A stretch of 18,263 nt of DNA from a bacterium (GCA_021791295.1 JAJYWW010000176.1:1-18263), one strand, 5' to 3'; positions 1-7,750 are shown, numbered from the stretch's first letter. Numbers and translations are program-made. The notes: generated by a model from the sequence alone, not told the origin.

Positions 1-113
1 GATCTCCTGCCGGAAGTTTCATCCGAGGTCAATTCTCCGTTTTTTAAAAAAACAGGACAATAGCGCAGCGGATGAGCCGAAATTAATATATAATCGGCAT
101 AATATTTTCTCAT
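1..113 (-). CDS. N-terminal fragment of an unrecognised protein, cut by the window edge
   Basis: An open reading frame begins with ATG 20 bp after the panD stop codon on the same strand and stays open for 37 codons to the window edge. The peptide begins MRKYYADYILISAHPL and continues through VFLKNGEL. The short spacing suggests it is the next gene of the same transcription unit. The pattern of a short strand, a turn and then a 'KNG' strand is loosely reminiscent of the N-terminal beta-sandwich of amidohydrolase-superfamily enzymes, but there is too little sequence to claim this. An ATG ten bases further upstream is out of frame and hits a stop within the visible sequence, so it was not chosen. 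Confidence 0.45.
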   Translation of the reverse strand, partial: MRKYYADYILISAHPLRYCPVFLKNGELTSDETSGRR

Positions 114-133
114 TGCGATACATTTTCTTTATT

Positions 134-493
134 TTATTTGACTATATCGACTGAGCGGTTCCTTTCGTCAACGTAAACTAAAACCGGTTTGAAATTTTTA
201 AGTTCGTTTTCGTCGTAAATCCCGAACGTGGCTATAATTATCGTATCGCCTATCTGCACTAAACGCGAAGCGGCACCGTTTACTATTATGTCTCCGGAAT
301 TTCTGCCGGCTTTGATTGCATACGTTTCAAACCTGCCGCCGTTATTTATATTCCATACGTTAACCTTTTCGTACGGTAAAATTCCGGCCTTTTCCATAAG
401 GTCTTCGTCAATGGAAATAGAGCCTTCGTATTCAAGGTTCGCATCCGTTATTTTAACCCTGTGTATTTTAGATTTAAGTAAAATTTTTTGCAT
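134..493 (-). CDS. panD: Aspartate 1-decarboxylase proenzyme (PanD)
   Basis: PanD converts L-aspartate to beta-alanine, the precursor that pantothenate synthase joins to pantoate on the way to coenzyme A; it is a cytoplasmic pyruvoyl enzyme. The 119 residues cover the usual family length. The self-cleavage site Gly24-Ser25 lies in the motif YEGSISID, where Ser25 becomes the pyruvoyl group. Other family landmarks are in their standard positions: Lys9, Arg54, Tyr58 (in FETYAI) and Asn72 (in VNGAAS). The autocatalytic maturation route is therefore intact by sequence. The gene follows the nucleotidyltransferase gene by 18 bp. No Shine-Dalgarno sequence is obvious before the ATG; a TATAAT-like string lies there instead, so a local promoter with a very short leader is possible. 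No other pantothenate genes are visible in the window. Confidence 0.96.
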   Translation of the reverse strand: MQKILLKSKIHRVKITDANLEYEGSISIDEDLMEKAGILPYEKVNVWNINNGGRFETYAIKAGRNSGDIIVNGAASRLVQIGDTIIIATFGIYDENELKNFKPVLVYVDERNRSVDIVK

Positions 494-511
494 ATTTATA
501 TTATAAGATAT

Positions 512-1354
512 TTAAACGGTTTTTTCAATTTCAAAACATACTTCCGTCTTACATATATTCATAATATCGTTTTCTATCTCTTTTTTTGCGCCGGTTAATC
601 CCGATTTTACGGATTCCTCTTTATAAATTAATATTTGCCTTAAATCTTCCAAATCTTTAATTTTTTTATTTATTATGTCTAAATAATGTTTTTTCGATAT
701 ATTATGGGCATTAATTTCTTTCATGTAATTTTCAAACTCTTCGTAAACGGGATTGCGGGTTACTATAAAAGAAAACTCTCCAGTTTTTATATAATTTTCC
801 AATAAATAAGACAGCCTAAGGGAATTAATTGCTTCTTTAATGTCGTAGCCGTATAAATCCTTATATTTCAAGGTATTGGAAGTGTACTGTTCTTTTTCTA
901 TGTTTATTTTTTTATTTTTTATTATTCCCGAAACGGCTTCGAAATTTTTTTTAAAATTAATTAAAATAAAATTTTTTATTTTCTCCGTCAATTTTAATAT
1001 TTCCGAAAATCTTTCGGAATCTTTTATGCCGAATTTAAAAGTACCGCAAATTAAGGGTTCTATGAATTTTATATTTCCGTTAATTGCATGGCGGAAGTAT
1101 TCATGGAAAGGCGCTATGAAGTAATCGTAATCTTTTTCTATAACGGAAAAACGAGTAAAATTATGCGTGAAAAAATTTTCGAAAAACGGATAATAGACTA
1201 TAAAAAAATCGTAATCGCTTTTGTCCGTTTCAAGGTTGTAGTTTCTCGACCCGTAAAAACAGACAAAAGCGATATTTAATTTTAAGGCTTCTTTTTTTAT
1301 AATATTCTTAAAAACTGGCGATTCCGCAAATGCGTCAAAACCGTCAAAGCTCAT
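512..1354 (-). CDS. Predicted nucleotidyltransferase, PF10127 (RlaP/YcgL)-like
   Basis: This 280-residue cytoplasmic protein carries a DNA-polymerase-beta-type nucleotidyltransferase signature near its N-terminus. FYGSRNYNL (Gly35-Ser36) is followed by SDYDFF, which supplies the acidic pair Asp47 and Asp49 that would bind metal. The G-S-x-x-Y-x-L-x-T-x-x-S-D-x-D arrangement is typical of the PF10127 family, whose members occur near RNA-repair genes and in phages. The segment NGNIKFIEPL around residue 95 resembles the conserved 'glycine-asparagine-x-x-x-x-glutamate' region of that family. The C-terminal half is helical and Lys/Glu-rich, without a recognisable domain. The substrate is unknown. 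It sits between a small TPR protein (9 bp upstream) and panD (18 bp downstream), neither of which suggests a role. The start is supported by an AAGGT Shine-Dalgarno sequence that overlaps the stop of the TPR gene. Confidence 0.72.
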   Translation of the reverse strand: MSFDGFDAFAESPVFKNIIKKEALKLNIAFVCFYGSRNYNLETDKSDYDFFIVYYPFFENFFTHNFTRFSVIEKDYDYFIAPFHEYFRHAINGNIKFIEPLICGTFKFGIKDSERFSEILKLTEKIKNFILINFKKNFEAVSGIIKNKKINIEKEQYTSNTLKYKDLYGYDIKEAINSLRLSYLLENYIKTGEFSFIVTRNPVYEEFENYMKEINAHNISKKHYLDIINKKIKDLEDLRQILIYKEESVKSGLTGAKKEIENDIMNICKTEVCFEIEKTV

Positions 1355-1363
1355 CTGTTTTAT

Positions 1364-1720
1364 TTACCTTCTAGGGCTTGCAGTATATTTTTTTAATTTA
1401 ATTTTCGCCCATTTGATATTCGGGTTGTATTTTAACGCTTTCTGAAGACTTACTATGCCGAGCGAAGGAAATCCGAGCCTGTGCAATGCTACGCCCATAT
1501 GCGCCCATGCATGCGCAAAATGCGGTTTAATAAGAATTGCTTTTTGAAAATGCTGTATCGCATCATAATAGTATTTGCCTTTCATAGCGCCTAATGCTTT
1601 ATTATACTGAAACTTAGCGCTGTGGACGTTCACCGCCGTTTTTTTTGCCGCAAAAGAGTTTTTTGAAAATACTATCAAAGACAGCATTAAAATTAAACCT
1701 AAAACAATACTTTTTTTCAT
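1364..1720 (-). CDS. Small secreted or periplasmic TPR protein
   Basis: This 118-residue protein has a clear signal peptide: MKKS, a hydrophobic core to about residue 18, and a probable cleavage site after SFA at residue 24. The mature part (about residues 36-104) contains two to three tetratricopeptide repeats. The best are GKYYYDAIQHFQKAILIKP and the following AWAHMGVALHRLGFPSLGI, with Tyr/Ala/Pro at the repeat-defining positions. TPRs bind proteins or peptides, so this is probably a small periplasmic adaptor; the partner is unknown. A strong AAGGAGG Shine-Dalgarno sequence precedes the ATG, and a sigma70-like promoter (TTGACT, 17 bp, CATAAT) lies about 95 bp upstream. It can therefore be expressed separately from glpK. 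Confidence 0.75.
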   Translation of the reverse strand: MKKSIVLGLILMLSLIVFSKNSFAAKKTAVNVHSAKFQYNKALGAMKGKYYYDAIQHFQKAILIKPHFAHAWAHMGVALHRLGFPSLGIVSLQKALKYNPNIKWAKIKLKKYTASPRR

Positions 1721-1813
1721 TTTTGCCTCCTTTTTTTTGTTTTTTTAGTCGTCAGAGAAGTGAAAAGGTGATCTATGACTCCTCATACTCTATTTTCCCG
1801 TTTATTATTTATT

Positions 1814-1842
1814 ATTATGCACTATAAATATGCGTAAGTCAA
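1814..1842 (-). promoter_or_regulatory. Sigma70-type promoter of the TPR-nucleotidyltransferase-panD genes
   Basis: Read on the minus strand, TTGACT (1842-1837) and CATAAT (1819-1814) are separated by exactly 17 bp. The element lies in the 150-bp gap between glpK and the TPR gene, and transcription would run into the TPR gene and onward to panD. The -35 has 5/6 and the -10 has 5/6 consensus bases. The leader would be about 85 nt; it contains a small imperfect hairpin (GTCATAGA with TCTCTGAC) of unknown meaning. Confidence 0.6.
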
Positions 1843-1850
1843 TTCGACTG

Positions 1851-1881
1851 CGCACGCCTGCCGCGAAAAATCAGGCTTGCG
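1851..1881 (-). repeat. GC-rich hairpin over the glpK stop codon
   Basis: A 10-bp stem with one mismatch (1851-1860 with 1872-1881) and an 11-base loop covers the stop codon of glpK. It stands out because the surroundings are AT-rich. It lacks the T-run expected of an intrinsic terminator on the minus strand, so it may act as a 3'-end stabiliser or a weak or Rho-assisted terminator. Confidence 0.4.
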
Positions 1882-3358
1882 ACCATTTTAAAGATTTTAA
1901 AACGGCTTCTCGCCATTTAGCGTACAAAGCATTTCTTGAATCGTCGTTTATTCGCGGGTTATATATTTTTTCGGTTTTTTTAAATCTGCGGAACATATCG
2001 TCCGTCCAGAAGCCGGTGCTCACGGCGCTTAACCCTGCTATTCCGAAAGCGGTCATTTCCGTAAAAGCAGATTTTTCAACCGTCATATTTAAAATATCGG
2101 ACTGAAACTGCATTAAAAAATCGTTTTCGCTTGCCTTGCCGTCCACCCTTAATTTAAATTTAGAAGAATCGAATTTTATTTTTAAAATATTTTCAAATTC
2201 GACTATTACATCTTTCGTCTGATATGCCAAAGATTCCAATGCCGCCCTTATTATATGATTTTTGTCGGCCGCTCCCGTTAATCCTATAATAAGACCTCTT
2301 GCGTCGGGATCCCAGTACGGCGCGCCGAGACCGGATAAAGCCGGAACGAAATATACGCCTTCATTGGAAATAAGGCTTTTTGCTATATCGGACGATTCAT
2401 CGGCAGTTTTTAAGATGCTAAGATTATCCCTGATAAACCTTATGACTTCGCCTCCCGTAAAAATACTGCCTTCTAAAGCATAATAAACATCTTTGCTCAA
2501 TTTCCATGCTACTGTAGATACCAATTTATCGGAAACATAAATGCTGTTTCCGGTTTCCATCATTGCAAAAAGTCCCGTCCCGTAAGTATTTTTTATTATT
2601 CCTTTTTCAAAACCCGAATGCGCAAAAAGAGATGCCTGCTGATCGCCAAGAATGCCTATTACAGGTAAAGATTTACCGGTAATTTTTTTTTCCGTAGAGC
2701 CGAAATTATAATCGCTTGCAAAAACCGAAGGAAGCATGGACTCGTTTATTCCAAATATTTCAAGAAGTTCTTCGTCGTATTTTAACGTATTTATGTTATA
2801 CAAAAGCGTTCTGGAAGCATTAGAAGCGTCGGTCGCATGAACGCGGCCTCCTGTTAAATTCCATAAAACCCAGCTGTCAACCGTCCCGAAAAGCAGCTCT
2901 CCTTTTTCCTCAAGTTTCTTTGCTCCTCCTACGTTATCGATTATCCATTTAATTTTGGTGGCCGAGAAATAAGGGTCTAAAAATAAACCTGTCTTTTCTT
3001 TTATCAATTTGCGATAATCGGATAAATTCTCGCAAATTGAGGCAGTTCTTCTGCACTGCCATACGATTGCGTTATAAACCGGTTTTCCAGTTTTTTTATT
3101 CCAGACTAACGAAGTTTCTCTTTGATTCGTAATACCTACGGAAGTTATATTATAAGAACCGCAATATTCGAGAGTTTCGTTTAATACTTTAATCGCGGTA
3201 TTTAATATGTCGTAAGGATTCTGTTCAACCCATGCAGGTTTTGGATGTATCTGCGAAAATTCCTTATAAGCCGAATATATAATTTCTCCGTTTTTATCGA
3301 AAGCTATCGCTCTGTTGCCGGTCGTTCCTAAATCCAGCGCAATAACTGCTTTTTCCAA
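1871..3358 (-). CDS. glpK: Glycerol kinase
   Basis: Glycerol kinase phosphorylates glycerol with ATP to sn-glycerol 3-phosphate in the cytoplasm. The protein has 495 residues, the normal length, with both halves of the FGGY/actin-like fold. Signatures read from the N-terminus are the phosphate loop DLGTTGNRA (residues 9-17), TNQRET with glycerol-binding Arg80-Glu81, WQCRR with Trp100, DPYFSATK with Tyr130, the catalytic Asp239 in GDQQASLF, NTYGTG, GLGAPYWDPDARG and FLMQFQSDIL. The usual GGTR-type loop that binds the inhibitor fructose 1,6-bisphosphate in the E. coli enzyme is replaced by TGKSLP, so that control is probably missing (inference). The usual DQGTT reads DLGTT here. The start codon is TTG, chosen because AGAGG lies at good distance and no in-frame ATG fits. 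No glpF or glpD is nearby, so its link to uptake is not shown here. Confidence 0.95.
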   Translation of the reverse strand: MEKAVIALDLGTTGNRAIAFDKNGEIIYSAYKEFSQIHPKPAWVEQNPYDILNTAIKVLNETLEYCGSYNITSVGITNQRETSLVWNKKTGKPVYNAIVWQCRRTASICENLSDYRKLIKEKTGLFLDPYFSATKIKWIIDNVGGAKKLEEKGELLFGTVDSWVLWNLTGGRVHATDASNASRTLLYNINTLKYDEELLEIFGINESMLPSVFASDYNFGSTEKKITGKSLPVIGILGDQQASLFAHSGFEKGIIKNTYGTGLFAMMETGNSIYVSDKLVSTVAWKLSKDVYYALEGSIFTGGEVIRFIRDNLSILKTADESSDIAKSLISNEGVYFVPALSGLGAPYWDPDARGLIIGLTGAADKNHIIRAALESLAYQTKDVIVEFENILKIKFDSSKFKLRVDGKASENDFLMQFQSDILNMTVEKSAFTEMTAFGIAGLSAVSTGFWTDDMFRRFKKTEKIYNPRINDDSRNALYAKWREAVLKSLKWSQA

Positions 3359-3427
3359 AATAAAACCTCTTTTATTTTTTAATTATTTCAGTATCTGCTT
3401 TTATTTATTATAAATTGCATTATATTA

Positions 3428-4324
3428 TTATATATTATTATATTTATTTTCAGCCTCTTTTAAATATAAATCATATGATTTTCCGGCTTTTATAAGTTCT
3501 TCCGTCGTTAATTCCTGCGGTCTTTTATTTAAGTCTATGTTGAAATCCGAAAAAATTTTTTCTTTTACGTCCGGCGGAATACCGAAAAATGAGGCATATA
3601 TAGAATTTTTTAATTTTTTTCTTCTAAGTTTAAATATCTGATGCACGAAATAGTTGAAAAATTGAGAGCTTGCCGCCCAATTATAATCTTCGTCCTCAAA
3701 ATATCGGGGGGACAGCCTTAAAACTGTCGAATCTACTTTTGGAGCGGGATTAAAATTTGCCTTGCCGACTTCAAAAAGCCTTGTTATGTCAAAATTTAAT
3801 CCGGCAATAACGCTCAATGCCCCTCTTTGTGAATCGTTTTCCTGCGAATAAAGCCTTTCGGCAAATTCTTTCTGGAACATTAACGTCAAATCGCAAAAAA
3901 CGTCTTTATATTTTATGAATTTATCTATTATCGGACTCGAAATTTCATATGGAAGATTCGATATAACTCTTAATTTAGAGTTAAAAGTTTTGCTTAAAGA
4001 ATGATAATCGAATTTTAACGCATCCTCATTGACTATTTTAAAAAAACGGTTATTTTCGTTACCGTCTCTGCCGTCTTTAACCTTATCGAAACCGGTTGAC
4101 TTCCCTTTAATAAAGTTATAATAAAAAGAATCTATTTCTATAACGGTAAAATTTTTAACTCTGCCTGCGATTAATTCCGTTAAAATGCCCTCGCCGGGAC
4201 CTATTTCGACGACAACGTCGGATTCCGAAAAATTGCATGAATCGACAATATCTTTGGCAATTTCTTTATCCGTCAAAAAATTTTGACCGAATACTACCTT
4301 ATTTCTTTTTGATTCTTTGCTCAT
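3428..4324 (-). CDS. rsmA: 16S rRNA (adenine1518-N6/adenine1519-N6)-dimethyltransferase
   Basis: RsmA (KsgA) transfers four methyl groups from S-adenosylmethionine to two adjacent adenines in the 3'-terminal hairpin of 16S rRNA, a late check in 30S assembly. Visible family motifs are GQNFLTD (residues 13-19), the SAM-binding VVVEIGPGEGILT (37-49), IEID (62-65), the catalytic NLPYEISSP (123-131) and NPAPKVDS in the target-recognition part. At 298 residues it is slightly longer than usual, with a charged insert around residues 75-95 (KSTGFDKVKDGRDGNENN) between the SAM-binding strands. The C-terminal helical domain ends with the family-typical RPQELT. It starts 9 bp after tsaD, a common pairing, and probably depends on the same transcript. 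The AT-rich spacer after it (about 70 bp, with several TATAAT-like strings) may hold a promoter for glpK. Confidence 0.95.
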   Translation of the reverse strand: MSKESKRNKVVFGQNFLTDKEIAKDIVDSCNFSESDVVVEIGPGEGILTELIAGRVKNFTVIEIDSFYYNFIKGKSTGFDKVKDGRDGNENNRFFKIVNEDALKFDYHSLSKTFNSKLRVISNLPYEISSPIIDKFIKYKDVFCDLTLMFQKEFAERLYSQENDSQRGALSVIAGLNFDITRLFEVGKANFNPAPKVDSTVLRLSPRYFEDEDYNWAASSQFFNYFVHQIFKLRRKKLKNSIYASFFGIPPDVKEKIFSDFNIDLNKRPQELTTEELIKAGKSYDLYLKEAENKYNNI

Positions 4325-4333
4325 AATCTCAGT

Positions 4334-5383
4334 TCACAACTCCCATGAGGGATCTGCATTAACATCTAAAAATTCACTTCGCAGAACCGAAGGATCTATC
4401 GCATTTTTAAAAAATCCGGCATAACCTATCATAGCCGCATTATCAGCGGTATATTTAACGGAGGGGAAAAATATTTTTAGACCGGATTCATCCCCTCTTT
4501 CTTTAAACATGCTTCTTATTCTGGAATTTGCCGAAACTCCGCCGGAAACAAGGACGTTTTTAAGTTTAAAAGCCGCACACGCCGCGAAAGTTTTTTTAAA
4601 AAGAATTTCTGAAACCGCTTCCCTTAACGAAGCTAAAATATCGTAAACTATATTTTCTCCGATATTTTTTGGACCGCCGTTCTCGTGTATAGTGTTTATT
4701 ACCGCAGTTTTAAGTCCGCTAAAACTCATATTAAGGTCGTTGCTGCGTATCATAGGCAGAGGAAATTTAAATGCGCGTTTATCGCCTTTTTCCGCAAGTT
4801 CATCTACTATCTTACCGCCGGGATATCCGAATCCAAGATAGTTTGAAACCTTGTCAAAAAGTTCGCCGCATGCATCATCCCTTGTTTTGCCTATAAGTCT
4901 TATATCGCTATGAGAATTAACCAAATAAAGATGGGTATGCCCTCCGGAAATAACGAGAGCCGTAAAAGGAAATATTTCTTTATTTTCTTGAATATCTAAA
5001 AAAGGGCTGAAAATATGACCTTCTATGTGATTGACCGGCACTATGGGTATATTTAAAGCGTAAGATATAGTTTTTGCGCACATAAGACCTATCAGAAGAG
5101 AGCCTACAAGTCCCGGCCCCGCAGTCGCGGACACGAGACCTACGTCTTTCATAGATGTTTTAGCTTCCGACAAAGCAATTCTGAAAGCAGGAAGAAAAGC
5201 TTTTATATGGTTCCTCGACGCAAGCTCCGGCACTACGCCGCCGTATATTCCGTGAACATAATCCTGAGAATAGATAATATTCGATAATATGTTTATTTTT
5301 ACGCTATCTTTTCCGGAATTTTCCTTTGAAAGAACGGCGCAGGAAAAATCGTCGCAGCTTGATTCAAATGCTAAATTAATCAT
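4334..5383 (-). CDS. tsaD: tRNA N6-threonylcarbamoyladenosine synthase subunit TsaD
   Basis: TsaD (Kae1/Gcp) transfers the threonylcarbamoyl group onto adenine-37 of ANN-decoding tRNAs, working with TsaB, TsaC and TsaE in the cytoplasm. The 349-residue protein spans the usual length. Diagnostic motifs are FESSCDD at the N-terminus, the metal-binding His119 and His123 in NHIEGH, ATAGPGLVGSL, SGGHTHLYL, the GGVSANSRIR loop, and the closing YTADNAAMIGYAG with the conserved Asp. Nothing appears damaged. It is separated by only 11 and 9 bp from cpoB and rsmA. Coupling of this translation-fidelity gene to an envelope operon is positional, not functional. The ATG start gives the expected short N-terminus; its Shine-Dalgarno sequence is weak, which may mean coupling to translation of cpoB. 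Confidence 0.96.
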   Translation of the reverse strand: MINLAFESSCDDFSCAVLSKENSGKDSVKINILSNIIYSQDYVHGIYGGVVPELASRNHIKAFLPAFRIALSEAKTSMKDVGLVSATAGPGLVGSLLIGLMCAKTISYALNIPIVPVNHIEGHIFSPFLDIQENKEIFPFTALVISGGHTHLYLVNSHSDIRLIGKTRDDACGELFDKVSNYLGFGYPGGKIVDELAEKGDKRAFKFPLPMIRSNDLNMSFSGLKTAVINTIHENGGPKNIGENIVYDILASLREAVSEILFKKTFAACAAFKLKNVLVSGGVSANSRIRSMFKERGDESGLKIFFPSVKYTADNAAMIGYAGFFKNAIDPSVLRSEFLDVNADPSWEL

Positions 5384-5394
5384 CCGGTATCTTT

Positions 5395-6255
5395 TTATTT
5401 TGAAAGTCCGTTTATAGCCTTTTGCGATAGTTCCGCCGCTTTAGTACCGGGATATTTTGCTATTACCTGCCTGAAAAGAATAGAAGCGTCAGACGGGTCG
5501 GAAACTTTCATAAAACCCATGCCCTGCAAATATATAGACATCGGAACGTCGGGGCTTTTAGGGTATAATTGCGAAAATTTATGAAATTCAAGTATGGAAA
5601 CTGGATATTTTTTTAGCTTAAAATTGGCGTAAGCTTTGTAAAACATGGCATCGGCAGAATATTTAGACTGAGGATACTTATTTAAAAAATTACGCAAAGA
5701 AGTTAAGGCGGAATTGTATTTCTTTTTTTTGAACTGCGACATAGCTTCGTTAAAGCCGTATTCCATAGAACTTTCTTTTTTGACCAATGTCGATTTAATG
5801 CTTTGTTTTTTAATCGAGCTTACGGAAGCGGACGCTTTGCCGGTTTTTACGAGTTTTAATAATTTAATAAGCTGTTTATTTACCATTAAGCGATATTCCC
5901 TGAATTTCTTATTTAAAACGTTCAGCTTATGGTGTTCTACTTCGTATTCACCGTAAATATCCCTAATTTTAGCTTTTAACGAAGAAATAGCTACTCCGTT
6001 ATTAGCCGTGTTCAACTGCATTTGGCTGAGTTTTTTTTCTGCGTATTGTTGATTTTGAGATAATTCGGCAGTCTTTTTCCTCAGTTTTCTAACCTGAACT
6101 TTTAAACGGTGAAAGGAAGCCGGTTCCATAGGAGCGCATCCGGCAAGAATAGACGTTACGAAAATCAATGAGACGGACGCAAGAATAAAAACTTTCAATT
6201 TACTTTTATTTTTAACTTTTAAATATGCGGCATCTGCATTTTCGTGTTTATTCAT
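5395..6255 (-). CDS. cpoB: Cell division coordinator CpoB/YbgF-like lipoprotein
   Basis: CpoB (YbgF) is the periplasmic partner that links the Tol machine to septal peptidoglycan synthesis in characterised bacteria. This 286-residue version has a long basic N-terminus, a hydrophobic segment (about residues 20-36) and the lipobox LAGC with Cys40. It is therefore predicted to be a lipoprotein rather than the soluble periplasmic form of E. coli. Residues about 45-145 are Lys/Gln/Glu-rich and predicted coiled coil, the likely trimerisation region. From about residue 165 follow three TPR units (FNEAMSQFKKKKYNSALTSL, then AFYKAYANFKLKKY-like and GMGFMKVSDPSDASILFRQV). A GGGAG Shine-Dalgarno sequence precedes the ATG. 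It directly follows tolB with a 52-bp gap, where pal would be expected. Being lipidated it could partly stand in for Pal, but it has no OmpA-like peptidoglycan-binding domain. Confidence 0.82.
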   Translation of the reverse strand: MNKHENADAAYLKVKNKSKLKVFILASVSLIFVTSILAGCAPMEPASFHRLKVQVRKLRKKTAELSQNQQYAEKKLSQMQLNTANNGVAISSLKAKIRDIYGEYEVEHHKLNVLNKKFREYRLMVNKQLIKLLKLVKTGKASASVSSIKKQSIKSTLVKKESSMEYGFNEAMSQFKKKKYNSALTSLRNFLNKYPQSKYSADAMFYKAYANFKLKKYPVSILEFHKFSQLYPKSPDVPMSIYLQGMGFMKVSDPSDASILFRQVIAKYPGTKAAELSQKAINGLSK

Positions 6256-6307
6256 AATTTTTCTCCCGTTTGCGTTTATTTAATTTAATCACAAAAAAGA
6301 TTTTTTT

Positions 6308-7651
6308 TCAATAAGACGATTTCATAGTCCACTGCGCATCGTAGTAATTGTTCATTTCAGGAAACAACTTAGGCGTCAGTCTCATCATTCCGCTTTCATT
6401 GACGTCTATCATATAAAGTTCCTGCCTTCCGGCAATTTCCGTATCGAAGGTAATAATCCTGGAGTCCCTCGTCCATGCGGCATGCTGTGCGCTGTAAGGA
6501 GTATCCGTAACCTGTCTTTCATCGGAACCGTCGGCATTCATAATGCATATTTCAAGAGCGCCGTTAACAAAAGAGGAAAATGCTATTTTTTTTCCGTCGG
6601 GCGACCAAGCGGGGCTTGTCACGTAGCTTCCTTCGTCGTAGGTTAATCTGCGGACGCCGCTGCCGTTTGCGTTCATTACGTAAATTTGCGGACTTCCTCC
6701 TCTGTCAGATACGAAGGCGATTCTGTTACCGTGCGGGGAAAACGACTGCGAGGTATTAATGCCGTCGGTATAAGTCAACTGTTTTAAGTCTCCGCCGTTA
6801 ACGTTAAGCGTATATATTTCGGTATTAATATGGTCGGGCGTTAAAGAAACGGCTAATTTTTTTCCGTTAGGCGACCATGCAACGTAGTCGGCAGGACCTG
6901 GAAAATTAAGTTTCACGGTTGTTCCTGTTTTTAAGTTTTTTATAAAAACTGCCGGATCACCGTCCTTAAAAGAAACGTAAGCAACCTTGCTGCCGTGCGG
7001 AGAAGGGTACGGGAAAATATTTATGGAGTCGTTATTTGTAACTCTTTGAACCCTGTGGCCTCCAAAATCCATAACGAAAATATTTTTAGAACCGTCGTGT
7101 TCTCCTACGAAAAAAACCCTCGTCGTAAAAGGCCCTTTGATTCCGGTTAAAAATTTAAGGACGTCGTCGGCAAATTTGTTTGCGAGAAATCTGTACTGAC
7201 CGTCCATTCCTTCGAGCTTTTCCGAAAAAAGCAGTTTTTTGGTAAATATGCTTATAAGATTGATTTTCATCTTTATAATGCCGTTTGACGTCGCATACTC
7301 TCCTGTAATAAGATACTGGGCATTAAGAACGCTCCAGTTTGAATAGTGTATCCTTTCCGGGCTTATAGGAGCATATTGCGGATTTTCAAGATATGAAAGC
7401 GGGTTTACTATATGAAAATACCCTATTACGGAAAGATCGTGCCTTATAACCCTTGCGGCGTTTTTTTCTATTTTTTTATGCTGTCCGTATGCGGAAATAT
7501 TTTTGAAATCCGGAACGGCTACCCTTATCTTTTCTATTCTGGCGGCATTGATGTTTATGTAGACTTTTGCATGCGAGCTAACAGGAAATAACGTAAAAGC
7601 GCCTAAAAAAAATAAAACGAACAACGGTAAAAAAATTATTGTTTTTTTCAT
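6308..7651 (-). CDS. tolB: Tol-Pal system protein TolB
   Basis: TolB is the periplasmic beta-propeller protein that connects inner-membrane TolQRA to Pal at the outer membrane. The 447-residue precursor has a signal peptide (MKKTIIFLPL..., probable cleavage after SHA at residue 28). The N-terminal domain (about 30-165) contains VAVPDFKN and the DLSVIGYFHIVNP segment typical of TolB. Residues about 170-440 hold repeated PD40/WD40-like blades marked by SPHGSKVAYVS, SPNGKKLAVSL, SPHGNRIAFVSDRGGSPQIY, SPDGKKIAFSS and a last blade with TRDSRIITF. Length and blade number are normal. The gene is 99 bp from the tolA-like gene and has its own strong promoter in that gap, so it can be made independently of tolQRA. 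AAGGA precedes the ATG. Confidence 0.95.
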   Translation of the reverse strand: MKKTIIFLPLFVLFFLGAFTLFPVSSHAKVYININAARIEKIRVAVPDFKNISAYGQHKKIEKNAARVIRHDLSVIGYFHIVNPLSYLENPQYAPISPERIHYSNWSVLNAQYLITGEYATSNGIIKMKINLISIFTKKLLFSEKLEGMDGQYRFLANKFADDVLKFLTGIKGPFTTRVFFVGEHDGSKNIFVMDFGGHRVQRVTNNDSINIFPYPSPHGSKVAYVSFKDGDPAVFIKNLKTGTTVKLNFPGPADYVAWSPNGKKLAVSLTPDHINTEIYTLNVNGGDLKQLTYTDGINTSQSFSPHGNRIAFVSDRGGSPQIYVMNANGSGVRRLTYDEGSYVTSPAWSPDGKKIAFSSFVNGALEICIMNADGSDERQVTDTPYSAQHAAWTRDSRIITFDTEIAGRQELYMIDVNESGMMRLTPKLFPEMNNYYDAQWTMKSSY

Positions 7652-7701
7652 TCGGTTATCCTTAATAATAAGTCAAATTAAATAAAATTATATAAAGTTA
7701 A

Positions 7702-7730
7702 AATATACAGAAATATCGTATAAATATCAA
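7702..7730 (-). promoter_or_regulatory. Sigma70-type promoter of tolB
   Basis: On the minus strand, TTGATA (7730-7725) and TATATT (7707-7702) are separated by 17 bp in the 99-bp gap between the tolA-like gene and tolB. Both hexamers match consensus at 5 of 6 positions. The predicted start site is near 7695, giving a leader of about 45 nt to the tolB ATG. Confidence 0.65.
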
Positions 7731-7750
7731 GTGCTAATCATCACAGCCGT

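Noticed and set aside
3415..3445. AT-rich ATATTATT repeats after rsmA as a replication origin or iteron array
   Set aside because: The stretch is only about 30 bp, encodes the last rsmA codons in part, and has no DnaA-box cluster around it.
6283..6294. TTGTGA half site before cpoB as a third Crp/Fnr-like operator
   Set aside because: Only one arm is present; the second arm (TCA at N6) is missing, and the site lies within the tolB-cpoB gap of an operon, so chance is likely in such AT-rich DNA.
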